A DNA stretch of 64,000 nucleotides, from contig NC_088680.1 of assembly GCF_950023065.1 (NCBI RefSeq), forward strand, positions 29,562,559 to 29,626,558. Direction: 5' to 3'. Made by a program: the position numbers and the translations under genes. The DNA comes from Planococcus citri. Its lineage: Eukaryota; Arthropoda; Insecta; Hemiptera; Pseudococcidae. The notes under the pieces were generated by a model. That model did no database searches. It was not told the origin of the DNA and was given only the letters and a program-made list of their open reading frames with translations. Numbering within the stretch: the first letter of the stretch is position 1; each line of letters begins with the position of its first letter. Positions 46,908 to 58,515 of this stretch are shown here, one piece after another.

Positions 46908-47170
46908 GTGAGTTATTTTACGATTTAAAGATTTTTTTCATGCTACACGAAAATCATACTTGGGCTCATACATATTTGAATTCGGGTCTATTTTGTGATC
47001 TCTGAACATATTTCAGCTGTTCCAACTGGAAATTCCAGGATTATATAAATTTTTCAGATTTCGAAAATACGGATTTTCATCTGTAATTTGGTACTAAAAA
47101 ACTCAATTAGGCAACTAAAACATTACATATGAACGATTTTTTTGGGATATATTTTTGTTTTCCTTACAAG
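46908..47170 (+). other. Start of the long intron, nothing else seen
   Basis: From the GTGAGT donor onward the sequence is AT-rich without bounded repeats until the dispersed family resumes near 47175. Confidence 0.35.
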
Positions 47171-47174
47171 GGAT

Positions 47175-47945
47175 CCTCTTGAGGTGTCAAACTCCGATTT
47201 GAACGAGACTGCGATTTTTGGAAACAGCAAGAGCATAGTCTAAAACCCCCAAAACCAAATTTTCAGCTGCCCAAATTCATTTTTCGATTTTTGGCGAATT
47301 TTTGAAAATTCAAAATTGACTGTTTCTGACGATTTATGCTTTTTTTAAAAAAAGTACGTACTTGATCAATAAAAATGGTCAAAATAAGTCCCAAAACTAA
47401 TATTAATTACCCTAATCCAAATTTCACCATTTCTAGCCATTCTGGAGCCTCCAGCGCAATTTTTCAATTTCTTCAGAATTTTGAATTTGCTCCAGAAGGC
47501 GTGAATATGAAGTTGGGCAGCTAAAAATCCAGTTGTATATTACACTCGACCTGTTTAACGAGCTTATCCACATTTGAGCTGATTTTGGGAGTGACACCTC
47601 AAGTGGTTTTTTGGCCAGCTTTTTTCAAAATTAAAAAATCAAAAGTTTCCCGTTTGTGTGGAAGTTTTCGAAATTCACGCGAGTCGCTGTATTTTGTCCA
47701 AAACACCCCCCCCCCCTCAATCAAAATTTCACAATTTTCTGCCATTCTGGAGCCTCCAGCGTGATTTTTCAATTTCTCCAGAATTTTGAATTTGCTCCAG
47801 AAGGTGTTAATATGCAGTTGGGCAGCTAAAAATCGAGTTGTGTATTATACTCGACCTGTCTAATAAGTTTATCTACATTTGAGCCGATTTTGAGAGTGAC
47901 ACCTCAAGAGTGGTTTTTTGACCAGCTTTTTTGATTTTCGAAAAA
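47175..47945. repeat. Dispersed repeat with a 305-bp tandem pair
   Basis: The head (47180-47300) carries GAGCATAGTCTAAAACC and CAGCTGCCCAAATT. Then TCTGGAGCCTCCAGCG occurs at 47441 and 47746, 305 bp apart, and each copy runs through GCTCCAGAAGG, GGGCAGCTAAAAATC and GAGTGACACCTCAAG. C12 lies between copies near 47705-47716. Reverse-complement relatives lie at 3584-4010. Confidence 0.8.
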
Positions 47946-48225
47946 TACTTCATCTTGAACAATGATTTTGTAAAAAAAAGGAGGTATAAAGTTACTGCTA
48001 AAATAAAGCGAGCTAAAGAAAATGACTGACTTTTCATCCGCAAATTTTTTTCATTTTGACCCTGCGAGAAAAGAATGACTTTACCAAATCAATTCTCAGA
48101 TTTGGCCAATTTTTTTCAAAAGTTTTTTCGATGGTTTGGTAAAATGATCTTCACAATTTCTGTTCCAAAAGGAGGAGGGGGGGATTTAAGATTTGAAGGC
48201 TAAAAAGCTAAACATTTCAAGAATT

Positions 48226-49158
48226 CAGGGTGTCTATGTCTAACGGTCCTGCAAGTCTCACAAAAGTTCTGCTTTTTGCTGATGAGTCCTACAAGTTTTG
48301 CAGTTGTCCTGCTTTTTATCATTTTTCTTCAAAAAGTCCTGCTTTTTTTCAATCAAACTTCAAATTTTCAATTCAGTTTTCCAGGGTTTTTTGAAGCAAA
48401 ATAATGAATTTTTCACGCAAGAAAAAAATCGTTTTTATACTTCTCAAAATTTTAATTTTTAAAAGATATCGGCCTCGCTTCACTCAGACCCGTTTGCTTT
48501 TCTTTTCAATTTTGAATTTTTCATAAGAAAATCATTATTTGAATTTTTAAAATTTGAAGCAAAATAATAAACTTTTTATGAGTATTTCATCACAACACAC
48601 GAAAAAACATCATTTTATACCTCTTCAAAATACTGATTTTCGAGAGCGGTCGCTCTCGCTTCATCAGCGTCAATTTCTTTCTCTTTTCCGAAATTAAAAA
48701 ATTCCGGATTTGAAGGAGAAATGAAAATTTTTTATAGGCTTACGTTATAGTATGAATATTAGGCAAAATTATACTATAATCAAATGACGAAATTGTTATT
48801 TTGTTTCTTACTTATTTTACTTTAAAACTCGCTGTTTCATTTCGAAAAATTGGCATACCTACCTATTTTTTTCCAAGTGTTGTTCTAATTTTCCATTATT
48901 TTTTTTTACGTATGTATTTTAAAAATTTGTTTTGTTGGAAACAGTTTTTTATTCGACCAATTTCATTACCTACATCAGCAATAATCTTAAAGGTGAAAAA
49001 AATCTTGAGATGATTGAAGATATTAGAAAAGCAAAAAATTGAAATATAAAATTTCGCCTCGCCTACCCCCTCCCCTCCTAAAAAATCTCGAGTGTTGAAA
49101 AAATGTCCTGTCAAAGTCCTGATTTCTTACTTATTTTAAAATTTTGTTAGACACCCTG
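48226..49158. mobile_element. 933-bp non-autonomous DNA element with CAGGGTGTCTA ends
   Basis: The ends are CAGGGTGTCTA (48226-48236) and TAGACACCCTG (49148-49158), a perfect 11-bp inverted repeat. GTCCTG/CCTGC words recur near both ends, and a roughly 165-bp block with GAAGCAAAATAAT is repeated inside (48392 and 48554). There is no transposase. CAGGG ends are common among hAT-type elements (known), but the flanks (AAGAATT left, AAAATTG right) do not form a clear 8-bp duplication, so the superfamily is open. Relatives lie at 42640, about 44210 and 52385. Confidence 0.7.
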
Positions 49159-51500
49159 AAAATTGAAAAAGATGGAGATCTATGTGGCTGAAAAATTAAT
49201 TCGATTTGTGAACTTGGGTTTCGAAATTGGTGGCAATCAACATGACAGACTACGTTTTCGTAATTTTTTGTACTTTTTTATAAAAATTGCGGAGCTGAGA
49301 GTGGAGAGAGCACCAAGGAATCAAAACGTATCGCCTTCAAATTGAGAAAAAATTGAGAATTCTGATTTTCTTGTTCGTTTCATATTATTTCAAATTGGAA
49401 TGAAAAAATTTTTAGTGGGTTTTTTAATTATTTTCCATTGATGGAATTATCGTATTGGGACTTTTCAAATTTTGCAATCATATAAAAAAGGAGGCAATTG
49501 AAGTTATGTTACAATTTTCACCCCTTCCTTCCCTCCCTAATCTCCGGACTAATCTCTATTGAACGTGGGTAAATCTCGATTGTGGGCTCGCACTAATACA
49601 GCAGGCTATACGATCTGACTAAAAAATAAAAAATTCGAATTTGGCCCTTACGCTCTTTATTAATTACCCGGTTTATCATACACGTCGTAGAAAAATTACT
49701 GCTAACGCTGCTTTAAACGAAGAAAAATTTGATTATATATGTCGTCGTAATTTTGTTAATAAAATTTCAACGGATAGCTGTACTCGTAGCTGTACGTATT
49801 ACGTACGATAGCTTTTTTCCCCTATTTAAATCGAGCTTTTCTCGTTTAATTACATCAAGAATAAGCGCGGACCGCGGAGGACAAGGACACAACGCTGCTG
49901 CATCGCACGACTCACGAGGCGAGTTGATCCTTTATTGAGAGATTTTCTCCCTACTCTTCGCCACATCATTGGGCAGATAGGTGGTAAATGTAACTATTAT
50001 ACCTTCGGAATGATGAGATGACATTCGCTAATTATCAACTGACCATGGGTGATGGATGAAGCTGAGGAGGAGGCGTCGATGGACGCTGGACTCGGCACTC
50101 GGCGACGACGACAAGTATATTAGATCGGTGTAGTAATTTGGTCGCATATCAACATTTCAATCAATTAGCATAGACAACAGCGTATACTGTACGTATCGTA
50201 TTTATGCAATCGAATTAAAACGTATTCGATAAAATGGACGTATTTATAAAAACGTGTAGACAGTGTAGTATATGTATAGAGAGACACAGAGAGAGACCCG
50301 TATGTTTAAGGTTGCCCATGAGTGAGTGTATTTATGGTCATTGACGTTGTCTTCAGCTCGTATGCTGTTCGCAGCAGGATATACAATTGTGTACAGTACA
50401 CATGATGTCGATGTCGTGTACGTTTAAAATGTAATGTATAATATGGTAGCATGTGTATGTGTACATTGAGAAACCCTGCGAAACGATTACAGTATACGAT
50501 TGCTCTTTAACCCTTCTCGATGCCTTGGTTAAAAATTGCTGCCGCGTTTTTCTGCCTTAATCGAATTAATGATATTACGTCATTAATTTTTTCTTTATTG
50601 TTGGTATCCTTGTTTAGAAAAACTGTACGTATAGTGTGTAAATGTACTCGTATTATACAGCGGAGAAGAGTTCGAAGTATATATTAATAAGCCCAGATCC
50701 GGCGCGCAAACAACTTACTTATACTCTGTGCATTGCTGTACATCGCTGTCGAGATTATACTCGTACTCTTCTCTCTGTATACGTACGAGTAAAATGATCG
50801 CGCGATGGACATATTATTTAATTTATAAAACCCTCTGCGATGCTACTCGTATAATGCTGCTGACTAGAATATTCTGTGTGGATCTGCTCTCGTTCTCCGT
50901 ATAAATGCAGCAGAAATTACGAAGTATGCCCAACGACGATGCGAGTATAAGGTAAAGAGGTACTCGATCGTTATGCATTTTTATTTAGAATGCAATTGGC
51001 TGTAGGATAGTTTTCGAGTTCGAGCCAAAGGCATACACGTAACGTAATATTTATTTTTTGAAACGGTTAAAGTGGTCAGTACACAGAAGAAATATTTTTC
51101 AGAGGAGGAAAAAATATTCCCGGAAAACTCCTCAGTATAGAGAGAAGGAAGGAAGTTGTGTAGAGGCTGAAAAAATAAAGGAAAACGATGATACTGTATA
51201 AACTACCTTGCTGATTGTGGAATGACGTTCAAGAGTATCCAGTATCTCGTATGATGTGTATATCCTTGAGTGTGCAGTTTAATGGTTTATTTTTTTCTCG
51301 TACTTTGAGAATGGAATGATTAAATAACAAAAGTAATTGAATTATTTGAGAATGTACTGCAGATGATGATTTGAGCTTACTCTCTTTTTGAGATCTGTTG
51401 ATGATTACGACCTAGATCATAGTGTGAGTAAATTGTATTGTTGTATGTACATACTACATAGCATAACTTTATTTTTGAATGACGTGTTCATTGCTGACTT
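49159..51500. other. Non-coding, CpG-richer from 49.55 kb
   Basis: Rich in ACTCGTA/TACGAG and GTACGT words and GA-rich tracts (50276-50295). No exon or repeat with definable limits. Confidence 0.4.
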
Positions 51501-52650
51501 TTGTGAGTTCACCTCCATTGCCAAGTTTTTCTTTCAACCCTCGTCCCCTCACCTCCTCAAAATTAAATTTCTCTTTTCGTAGTTTTAGTTCTATAGGTAC
51601 ATTTCAGCGATACGACAAAAAAATGTGTGGTGTACGTAGTAAAGTCTTTGCCTCTTTGGTGCTTAGTAAATTATAATTGTTTAAAACTCTCGGACAGAAC
51701 ATGTGAAAAGGCTCGAGGAAAGTTTCCAACAATTAAGATTTTCAAGGATTAAAGAAATTTGTTTTTCATTTTCCCAAGCTTCTTTTAGAATAAATATTTT
51801 TCGGTCTTTCTATTCGGTACATTTTGACCTTGACTTTTGGCCAGGAAAACGTTAAGGGTGAATTGATTGAATCTTATCGAAAGAACCGGACTGAGTATGA
51901 GAGGTGATTTGACCTTATCCTCGAATTTTGAAAAAAAACCTTAGAAATTGTTCTTTATAGTTAAATAGCCACGTGGGAGAATTTTTAGATCGCTATTTTA
52001 CCCCTGATCCCTCCTTTTTTCACCAAATTTTCGTAGAAACACATCGAGAATCGAATAGACTATCCCACAGAGCCTAATTTCCAGGATTTCATCGAAATAT
52101 TTCAGTTTCTAATGAAGCATGACACTCAAAAAAAGTCGAAAACAATACTTGAAACGATTTGTTCTTCAAAATTTAATTAAAAAAGGGTTTTAAAAAAATG
52201 TGTAAAAACGAAAAAAAAAAATGATGATAATTTGAAAAAGACATGAGATTATTTCATTTTTTGTCAAGTAGTCCCCTCTCTTGAGCACCCTCACATATAC
52301 CGTCAGATTTAGGGTAAAATCGTAATTTTTTCCATATTTATGATTTGCAAATTTTCATTAAAAAAATTATATCAAGTCTTAATGTCTAACAGGTTTTTTT
52401 AGTCATGAAAAGAAAAGGATCTCTTTTTGTCCAATTGTACTTTCCTGTTCAAAAAAGTTTCAAAAAAATACTTTTTTCCCGAATTTTCAAATTTCGAATA
52501 TCATTTTTAATTGAAATTGAGCAATGGAAAATCTCAATTTTATTTTTTACTTTTGAACGTTGAAGCAGCAAAAATGAAAATAAAAACTTCCTTCTAATAA
52601 TAACAAGGGAAGTACCTATCCCAACTGACGAAAAAATTTTTGAACTGGAC
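51501..52650. other. AT-rich DNA with a weak transposon relic
   Basis: TAATGTCTAACAGG followed by AGTCATGAAAAG (about 52380-52412) resembles the head of the CAGGGTGTCTA family. Otherwise nothing is recognised. Confidence 0.3.
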
Positions 52651-53370
52651 AAAGTTGGATCGAAAGAACATGCAAAAATATACCCCCAGTCAAAATTTCA
52701 AGTGCTGAAGCAGATTTTTCGACCTTTGGTGAATTTTTGGAAATCTTTGGGCTCAAAATGGAAAAAATCAAAATTTTACCAAATCAACTTAGAAAGCTGA
52801 AATTTGGTTTGTGCTTTATTCAACAGCCGCCGAATCGATTGGAAACGGTTTCCAGCCGTTTTGAGCACTTCTGGAGCCTCCAGCAGGTTTTTGGAACTCT
52901 AAATTTCAACTCAATTTCACAACACGAAAATGGAAAGCTGAAATTCATCATGTACCCTAATTACAACATGCTGAGTCGACTGGCGGTGGTTTTGAACCGT
53001 TTTGGAGGCTCCAGCAACATTTTGGAAATTCCAGCTTTCCAGAAAAACGCTCCAGAATCGGTCCAAATCAACTTTAGTACGAATGCTCGCGGTTGGAGCT
53101 TGTCAGTGACCCACTTGACCGATTACATACCATTTTTCCAAAATTGACGTCTGCAAATTCGGAACCACATTTTTGTCCAGTAATAATTTTATAATTGAAA
53201 ATGACAATTCTCTATGCCTGCTCTGTTTGACGAAAAAAGCTGAATTTCAGTTTGTACCCAATTTTTGAAATGCTGAGTCGATTGCAGATGGTTTCAAGCT
53301 GCTTTGGAGGCTCCAGCTACTTTTGAGAAATTCCAGTTTTCCAAAAAAACGTCCTAAAATCGGTCAAAAT
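52650..53370 (+). repeat. CTGGAGCCTCCAG-family block
   Basis: Shares with the foldback spacer the order 'ggtgaatttttggaaat', 'atcaaaattttaccaaat', GAAAGCTGAAATTTGG, CCGAATCGATTGGAAAC and TTCTGGAGCCTCCAGCAG (52869). GGAGGCTCCAGC follows at about 53003 and 53306. The 136-codon frame at 52737-53147 is a repeat frame. Confidence 0.75.
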
Positions 53371-53389
53371 AACAAAATTTTCACTTTTC

Positions 53390-54010
53390 TGCAAAAAAAT
53401 TCTTAAAAAGTTATTGTTTTTAAAACAATGCCTAAAAGTCTTGCATTTTTGACAAAAATGTCAAAAGTATCACTTTTTGCCATTCATTGTAGCCTAAGTA
53501 TAAAAGACTTGATTTTTGCCACATTTTTAGAGTCTTGCTTTTTGCCTGAAATTTTCATAAACTTTCTCTTTTTTGCCAACAATTTTTAATAACGCTTTTC
53601 TGTTTCTCTAAAGCCTCGTTTGTTACCAGTAGTTGACAAAAAACCTTGTCATTTGCTATAAATTTTTTTTTTTTTGGTAATCATTTAATATGTTTCTAAC
53701 CTAGGTATTTGGGTTATCTACATATGTGTCAATTAATTAGTTAAAGCTAAAGGTTTTTTACGTTTAAGTCGGCGTATAATCTTCAAGTTTTGTTTTTTGC
53801 TAAATTGTGAAAAATCTTACTTCTTACCAAAAATTACCCAAAACTTTCATTTTTCTACCAATGATACATTGTAGCTGATAAAGCTCACTTTTTTGCCAAA
53901 AATTGTTATAAGTCGTGCCTTTTGCTAGAATTGTCGGTCAAGTAATTTTTTCTGCATTAAAATGTTTTGCTCACATTTTGTAACTTTTTATGGTTACTTT
54001 TTTGGATTAC
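53390..54010. repeat. 'CTTTTTGCCAAAAATTG' array with a defined right end
   Basis: Words as at 22.55 kb, ending in GCATTAAAATGTTTTGCTCA, then CATTTTGTAACTTTTTATGGTTAC (to about 54000). Nearly the same ending closes the array at 58.5 kb, which suggests that these are copies of one dispersed unit rather than independent low-complexity DNA. Confidence 0.65.
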
Positions 54011-57000
54011 TTTTTTTTTGAAAAAATTAGTAAGGTATGCTCTCTGAGATTGTCCAAGAGTGCAGCCAGTGAGCAACTTTTAAATCTGAGAACGTATTTC
54101 TGTGATAAAGACTAAATCTGATCATCAAATCAAAAAATTTGCATTTTTGATTTTCTATTAAAATTAGTGCCATGTTATATTGCATTTGCATGCCCGCTAT
54201 GAGTATGAAAATTTTGCAATTCGAATAACCTATTTTTTAAAAGAGGGGATAGAGGGAATTTTTTGAACGGAAATGTCTTTCTGCCCAAAACCCATTTATA
54301 TAAAAAGGGCTTTTTGTGTATAGATTTTTGGAAAGGGGCATCAAACATCGTCTCGCCCACGCAAGACGAGACTTTCGCGAGAAACACAACAACGCGAACA
54401 AGTGAACGACTGAACGTATAAATGCGAGCGAACAAAATAATAAGAAGAAAAGGGCAATATATGGAAATAATTGACGAAAGAACCAATTTCAAAAACGTTC
54501 AAACTGACCGCAAAAATGCGCCGGATATAAAGAAAAGGGTCGTGGTGCGGATACACGCGTTAGAAGGATCGCACCGAACGGGGAGCGTAAAGAATCTTTC
54601 TCTCTATATAAGTTGTGATTGCAATAACCCTCTCTGTTCGCCAAAGAGAATGAGTTGAGACTAGAGAGAAATATCTTAAATGAAATATTACGATTAGACT
54701 CGAGTCGAGGTGCGGCCGGAGCTTATAGTGTGGTTTGGCGAGATACGAAAGTTTCACATAACTGGGGCGAATACTACTTCGTCGAGTTGAGATATACTGT
54801 ATATTCTTGCTGCTGCCAGTCGCGTGGATATGAGAGTATATTGTATGTATGTAGTATGGATGTAGAAGTTTGGAGAGCTTTAATTTTGGACAGCACGAGA
54901 CGACTGACGAGGAAAATTTTACATGGCCTTAGGCTTATAATCACATTTTGTTTCGGACAAGCGTTGAAAAATAATCGTCTTTCTATACGAGTCGACGAAA
55001 AAGATGATAAAACGGAGTATGTCCGGCAGCAGGTCCGGTGCGGCGATTATACGTATTGAAAGAAGACGATGATACGACGAAGAAAAGAAAGTAAAGAAAA
55101 AGAAGAAGAAAAAAAAACTATGTGAGACGGAATCGTATCGAGATATTTTTTTCATGATTCGTAATGCAGTTTAAAGTACCCGAAGAAGAAGTTGCGAAGT
55201 TTGGGATGAAACTTTGCAACATTTTTCTATCACTTGAGCAGTCTTGTCGTCTCGTGTGAGTCAAAACCAAGCTGGTCGCATATTCGCATCTGCAGGCGGA
55301 TGCAATGTGTACGTAAAACAACGATTTGCGATCATCGCAGTATGTATGCCACTTGTAAGCCGCAGGTTGTGTTCGAGGTATTTTACTTAGGCAGTTGTGT
55401 ATAAGTAATTGTATGGCATGATACTTTTCGTGAAACCTTAGCAATTTTCAGTCGTGTAGTCTTGTTAAATTGGGAGAAAAAATTGACCAAGCGTGAAGAA
55501 AATTTTAGATCGATGCTTTTATCGCATTACCTGTCGAAAGTGTCCAATGGACAGCGTGTTGTATAGACTGTGTTTTTCGAGAAACTACAAAAACTCACCA
55601 AGGAAGACAAATTTTCGAAGATTTTTTTTTCAGCTTTTTGAATTTATTTTGAGTCCTGTATGAGGGCGAATTTTGAAATTTTGCCCCCATCGAATGCATT
55701 GCAATCAAAGGCGCTGTTTTAAATGTGTTTTGAAGAAAAACTTTCTTCAGAAGCACCCCCCCCCCTCCCAGTGGACGATTCCCTCTAATCTCCTTCATCC
55801 CCATTTAAATTTGAGAGTAAGACTATTTCAAAAAAAAAATCATAAAAATGTTTAAGGGAGGGAAAGTTTTTAATTAACATAATACAATGAAAACATCAGA
55901 CCAAAATTTTCTCCGAGCTAAAGCCCAAAATGATTGGACAATTACCCGTCTATAATCGGATATTACCGTGAAGGGTAATTGGATGTTTAGAACGAGTATT
56001 TTGATAACTGACACGAAAAGTTGAAAGTGCCTATCCAGGAGGGTGGTGTGTGGTACGAAGTTCAAGCGAAAATACCGCCTCACGCCAGTTCGGGCCGAAT
56101 TTCGCTCGTTAAACACTCCGTAGCTAGCGCAGCCGAGTCTCGTGTTACAGGTCTTTGATGTGGATATTTTTCTCCCCCCTGGTTCGGAATTTGAATTTAT
56201 GCGCATATGATTACCACCGAAGTATTGACATGTCGTAGGTTTTCTGCGTATACAGGGTGAGGAAAACGGAAGCGAAGAGAAGAGAGGACATCTACATACC
56301 TATACGTGTGTGATACGAATGCGACTCCTCGATGTATTTGAAAATTTTTACACAGTTTGCGGAGTCGTCGGAATAATTTAATAGCGAAAAATCGAAAATT
56401 ATTCGAATTTAGATTTGACGAAATTATCATTTTATAGGAGCAGGATGTGTGGGAAGCGAGATATTAATTCCGAGAGGTAAATTTAACTTTGGCAACGGTC
56501 GAGGCAGCGGGAAAAGGGAGAAATGGCGGGGGTGGATTTATTATTGGGCCGGTGAGATTTATCGATTGAAAAATTATTTTAAAAATTGCCATCATTAAAA
56601 TCCATATTTTATTCGGAATAAATAAATGGTGATTTTATTCGAAAATTACATAACTAGTTGATGACTCTGAAAAGATTAAAAAAGGGTACGACACGTGATG
56701 ACTGATTATTAATCACTCGATGCGATTTGTAATTTATTTTTCGACAAAATTTTTTCATCAAGAGTGTTTATTTGATGTGAGATCATCAAATTGGCAAAAA
56801 CAATTTATTCATTTTTTTTTTTTTTTGAAGATAACGATTTTTTGCAATGATATAATGCCTGAAGTATTTCCCGAGTGAATTTGTGTCGTAATCTATTTTC
56901 AAATTCCAGGAAGTGACGCTAAAATTTACTCTCAATATTTTGTCATAGAAAAAGAAATGAGACATTTTAATTTTTTGAAAAATTCTGCTCATTAATTTCA

Positions 57001-57780
57001 ATTTTTTTTTCTGGCTCTCCTTATTTGAGATTATTTTGGATTGGTATCGAAGCAGGAAATCAGATTTTCGTGGTCATGTTCGAAAGTTGCATATCACTGT
57101 CCTAATCAAGTACTTGAGTGTTGGTTTTTTTTGGGGGGGAAGGGGGAATTGTATACGCAGCGAGTTTCAAAGATGTATATATATATTATTTATTTTCAAT
57201 TTTCAAGAATTTTGCTCTTCTACCTACTTCATTACTTATTTTTGAAAAAATTATGAAGTCGTTAAAAAATTCCATCCTTTATAAGAAGCTACCTAAATGT
57301 AAATTTTTATGTTTTAATGGCGTGAAATAATAGGAAATAACGTTAACGAATCATGTTATGTACAATAATTCACTCACTATTTTGTATTTTATCGCAATTC
57401 GTATCAACGTGTGTGAAAGATTTATGAAGCTTATTTCAGTGATAAGAGCTTTAAAAAAATTATGCAGATAAGAAACGAAGATCTAATGACTGGTATCCAT
57501 CTACTGTCCAGTGTTCGCTTTGATTAGACACCCCCTGCACCCCGGTCACTTTGTAGGATATCTGATGAGTGATATTTAGTTCTTGGAATTTAATGCAATT
57601 GAATATTACTGACTGACGAACTGTAACTCCTGTCTATCGGATTGAGAAGAATGGGAGGGGTGAAGAGTTGTGAACATATATTTTTACGATTTTTCTTCTG
57701 TCGTATCTTAATTTTTGTGATTCATTAAAAATAGAGTAGAATTAATCCCATTTGTTCAACATCTTGAAGTACATCGCAAA
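54011..57780. other. Mostly single-copy, CpG-richer non-coding DNA
   Basis: Includes an ACGTATAAATG sequence near 54413 and TATATAAG at 54604 in a purine-rich setting, and the longest non-repeat open frame (54655-55059, see findings). Runs of C lie near 55755. No splice-supported exon was found. Confidence 0.4.
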
Positions 57781-57829
57781 CAGGGTAACAGGGCTTCTAG
57801 AAGTCCTAATCCTGCCTTTGTCTTGGTGT

Positions 57830-58515
57830 TTTGCCAAAATTACCAGAAAATTTTACCAAGTCTCCTATTTTTATCGAAGATTGCCAAAATTTATCCATTT
57901 TTTGCCAATTATTCAAAAATTGTCAGTCTTGCTTTTTGCCAAAAAATGTCAAAAAATTCCAAAAAGTTTTTTTTTCCAAAATTATCCAAAAGTTTTGCTT
58001 TTTTGCGAAACTTACCAAAAGCTACAAAAGAGTGTCCTTCTTTTACCTAAAAAATTGTCAAAGACTCACGTTTAAAAAAATTGCAAATATTTGTTGAAAT
58101 TGTAAAATTTTTGCTTTTAGAAAAAATTTCTGAAAATTGCTAAAGATTTTTACTTTTTGTTTCAAAATTTCTGCCAGAAATCACCAAAAAACCTGCTTTT
58201 TACCGAAATTGTCAAAGTTTCACTTTTTGCTAAAAATTGTAAAAAGTTCTCGCTTTTTATCAAAATTGCTAAAAAATTGTCGTTTTTTCCAAAAAATTCC
58301 AAAAAATCTAAATTTTTTCAATAATAATAATTGCCCAAATTGTCAGTGTTGCTTTTCTATCAAAAAATTTCAAAGTAGTTCCTTTTTGTTATAATAAGAA
58401 TCTAGAATATTATTCAATTTGTAATGTTCTGTGCTTTTTTTTGGGGGTGATTTTTTTCTTCATTAAAATGTTTTGCTCGCGTTTTGTCACTTATTAGGAT
58501 ACTGTTTGGTTACTA
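57830..58515. repeat. Third 'CTTTTTGCCAAAAATTG' array
   Basis: Starts near TTTTGCCAAAATTACC and ends with CATTAAAATGTTTTGCTCGC, then GTTTTGTCACTTATTAGGATAC. Three overlapping frames of 75-107 codons in two reading frames are repeat frames. Confidence 0.7.

Noticed and set aside
52737..53147. 136-codon plus-strand frame
   Set aside because: Shares its sequence (NRLETVS, FWSLQQ, FET/FGTLNF) with frames in the foldback spacer, so it is a dispersed-repeat frame.
57752..58394. Several overlapping frames of 75-107 codons
   Set aside because: They lie in a low-complexity GCC/AAAATTG array, in two frames at once.
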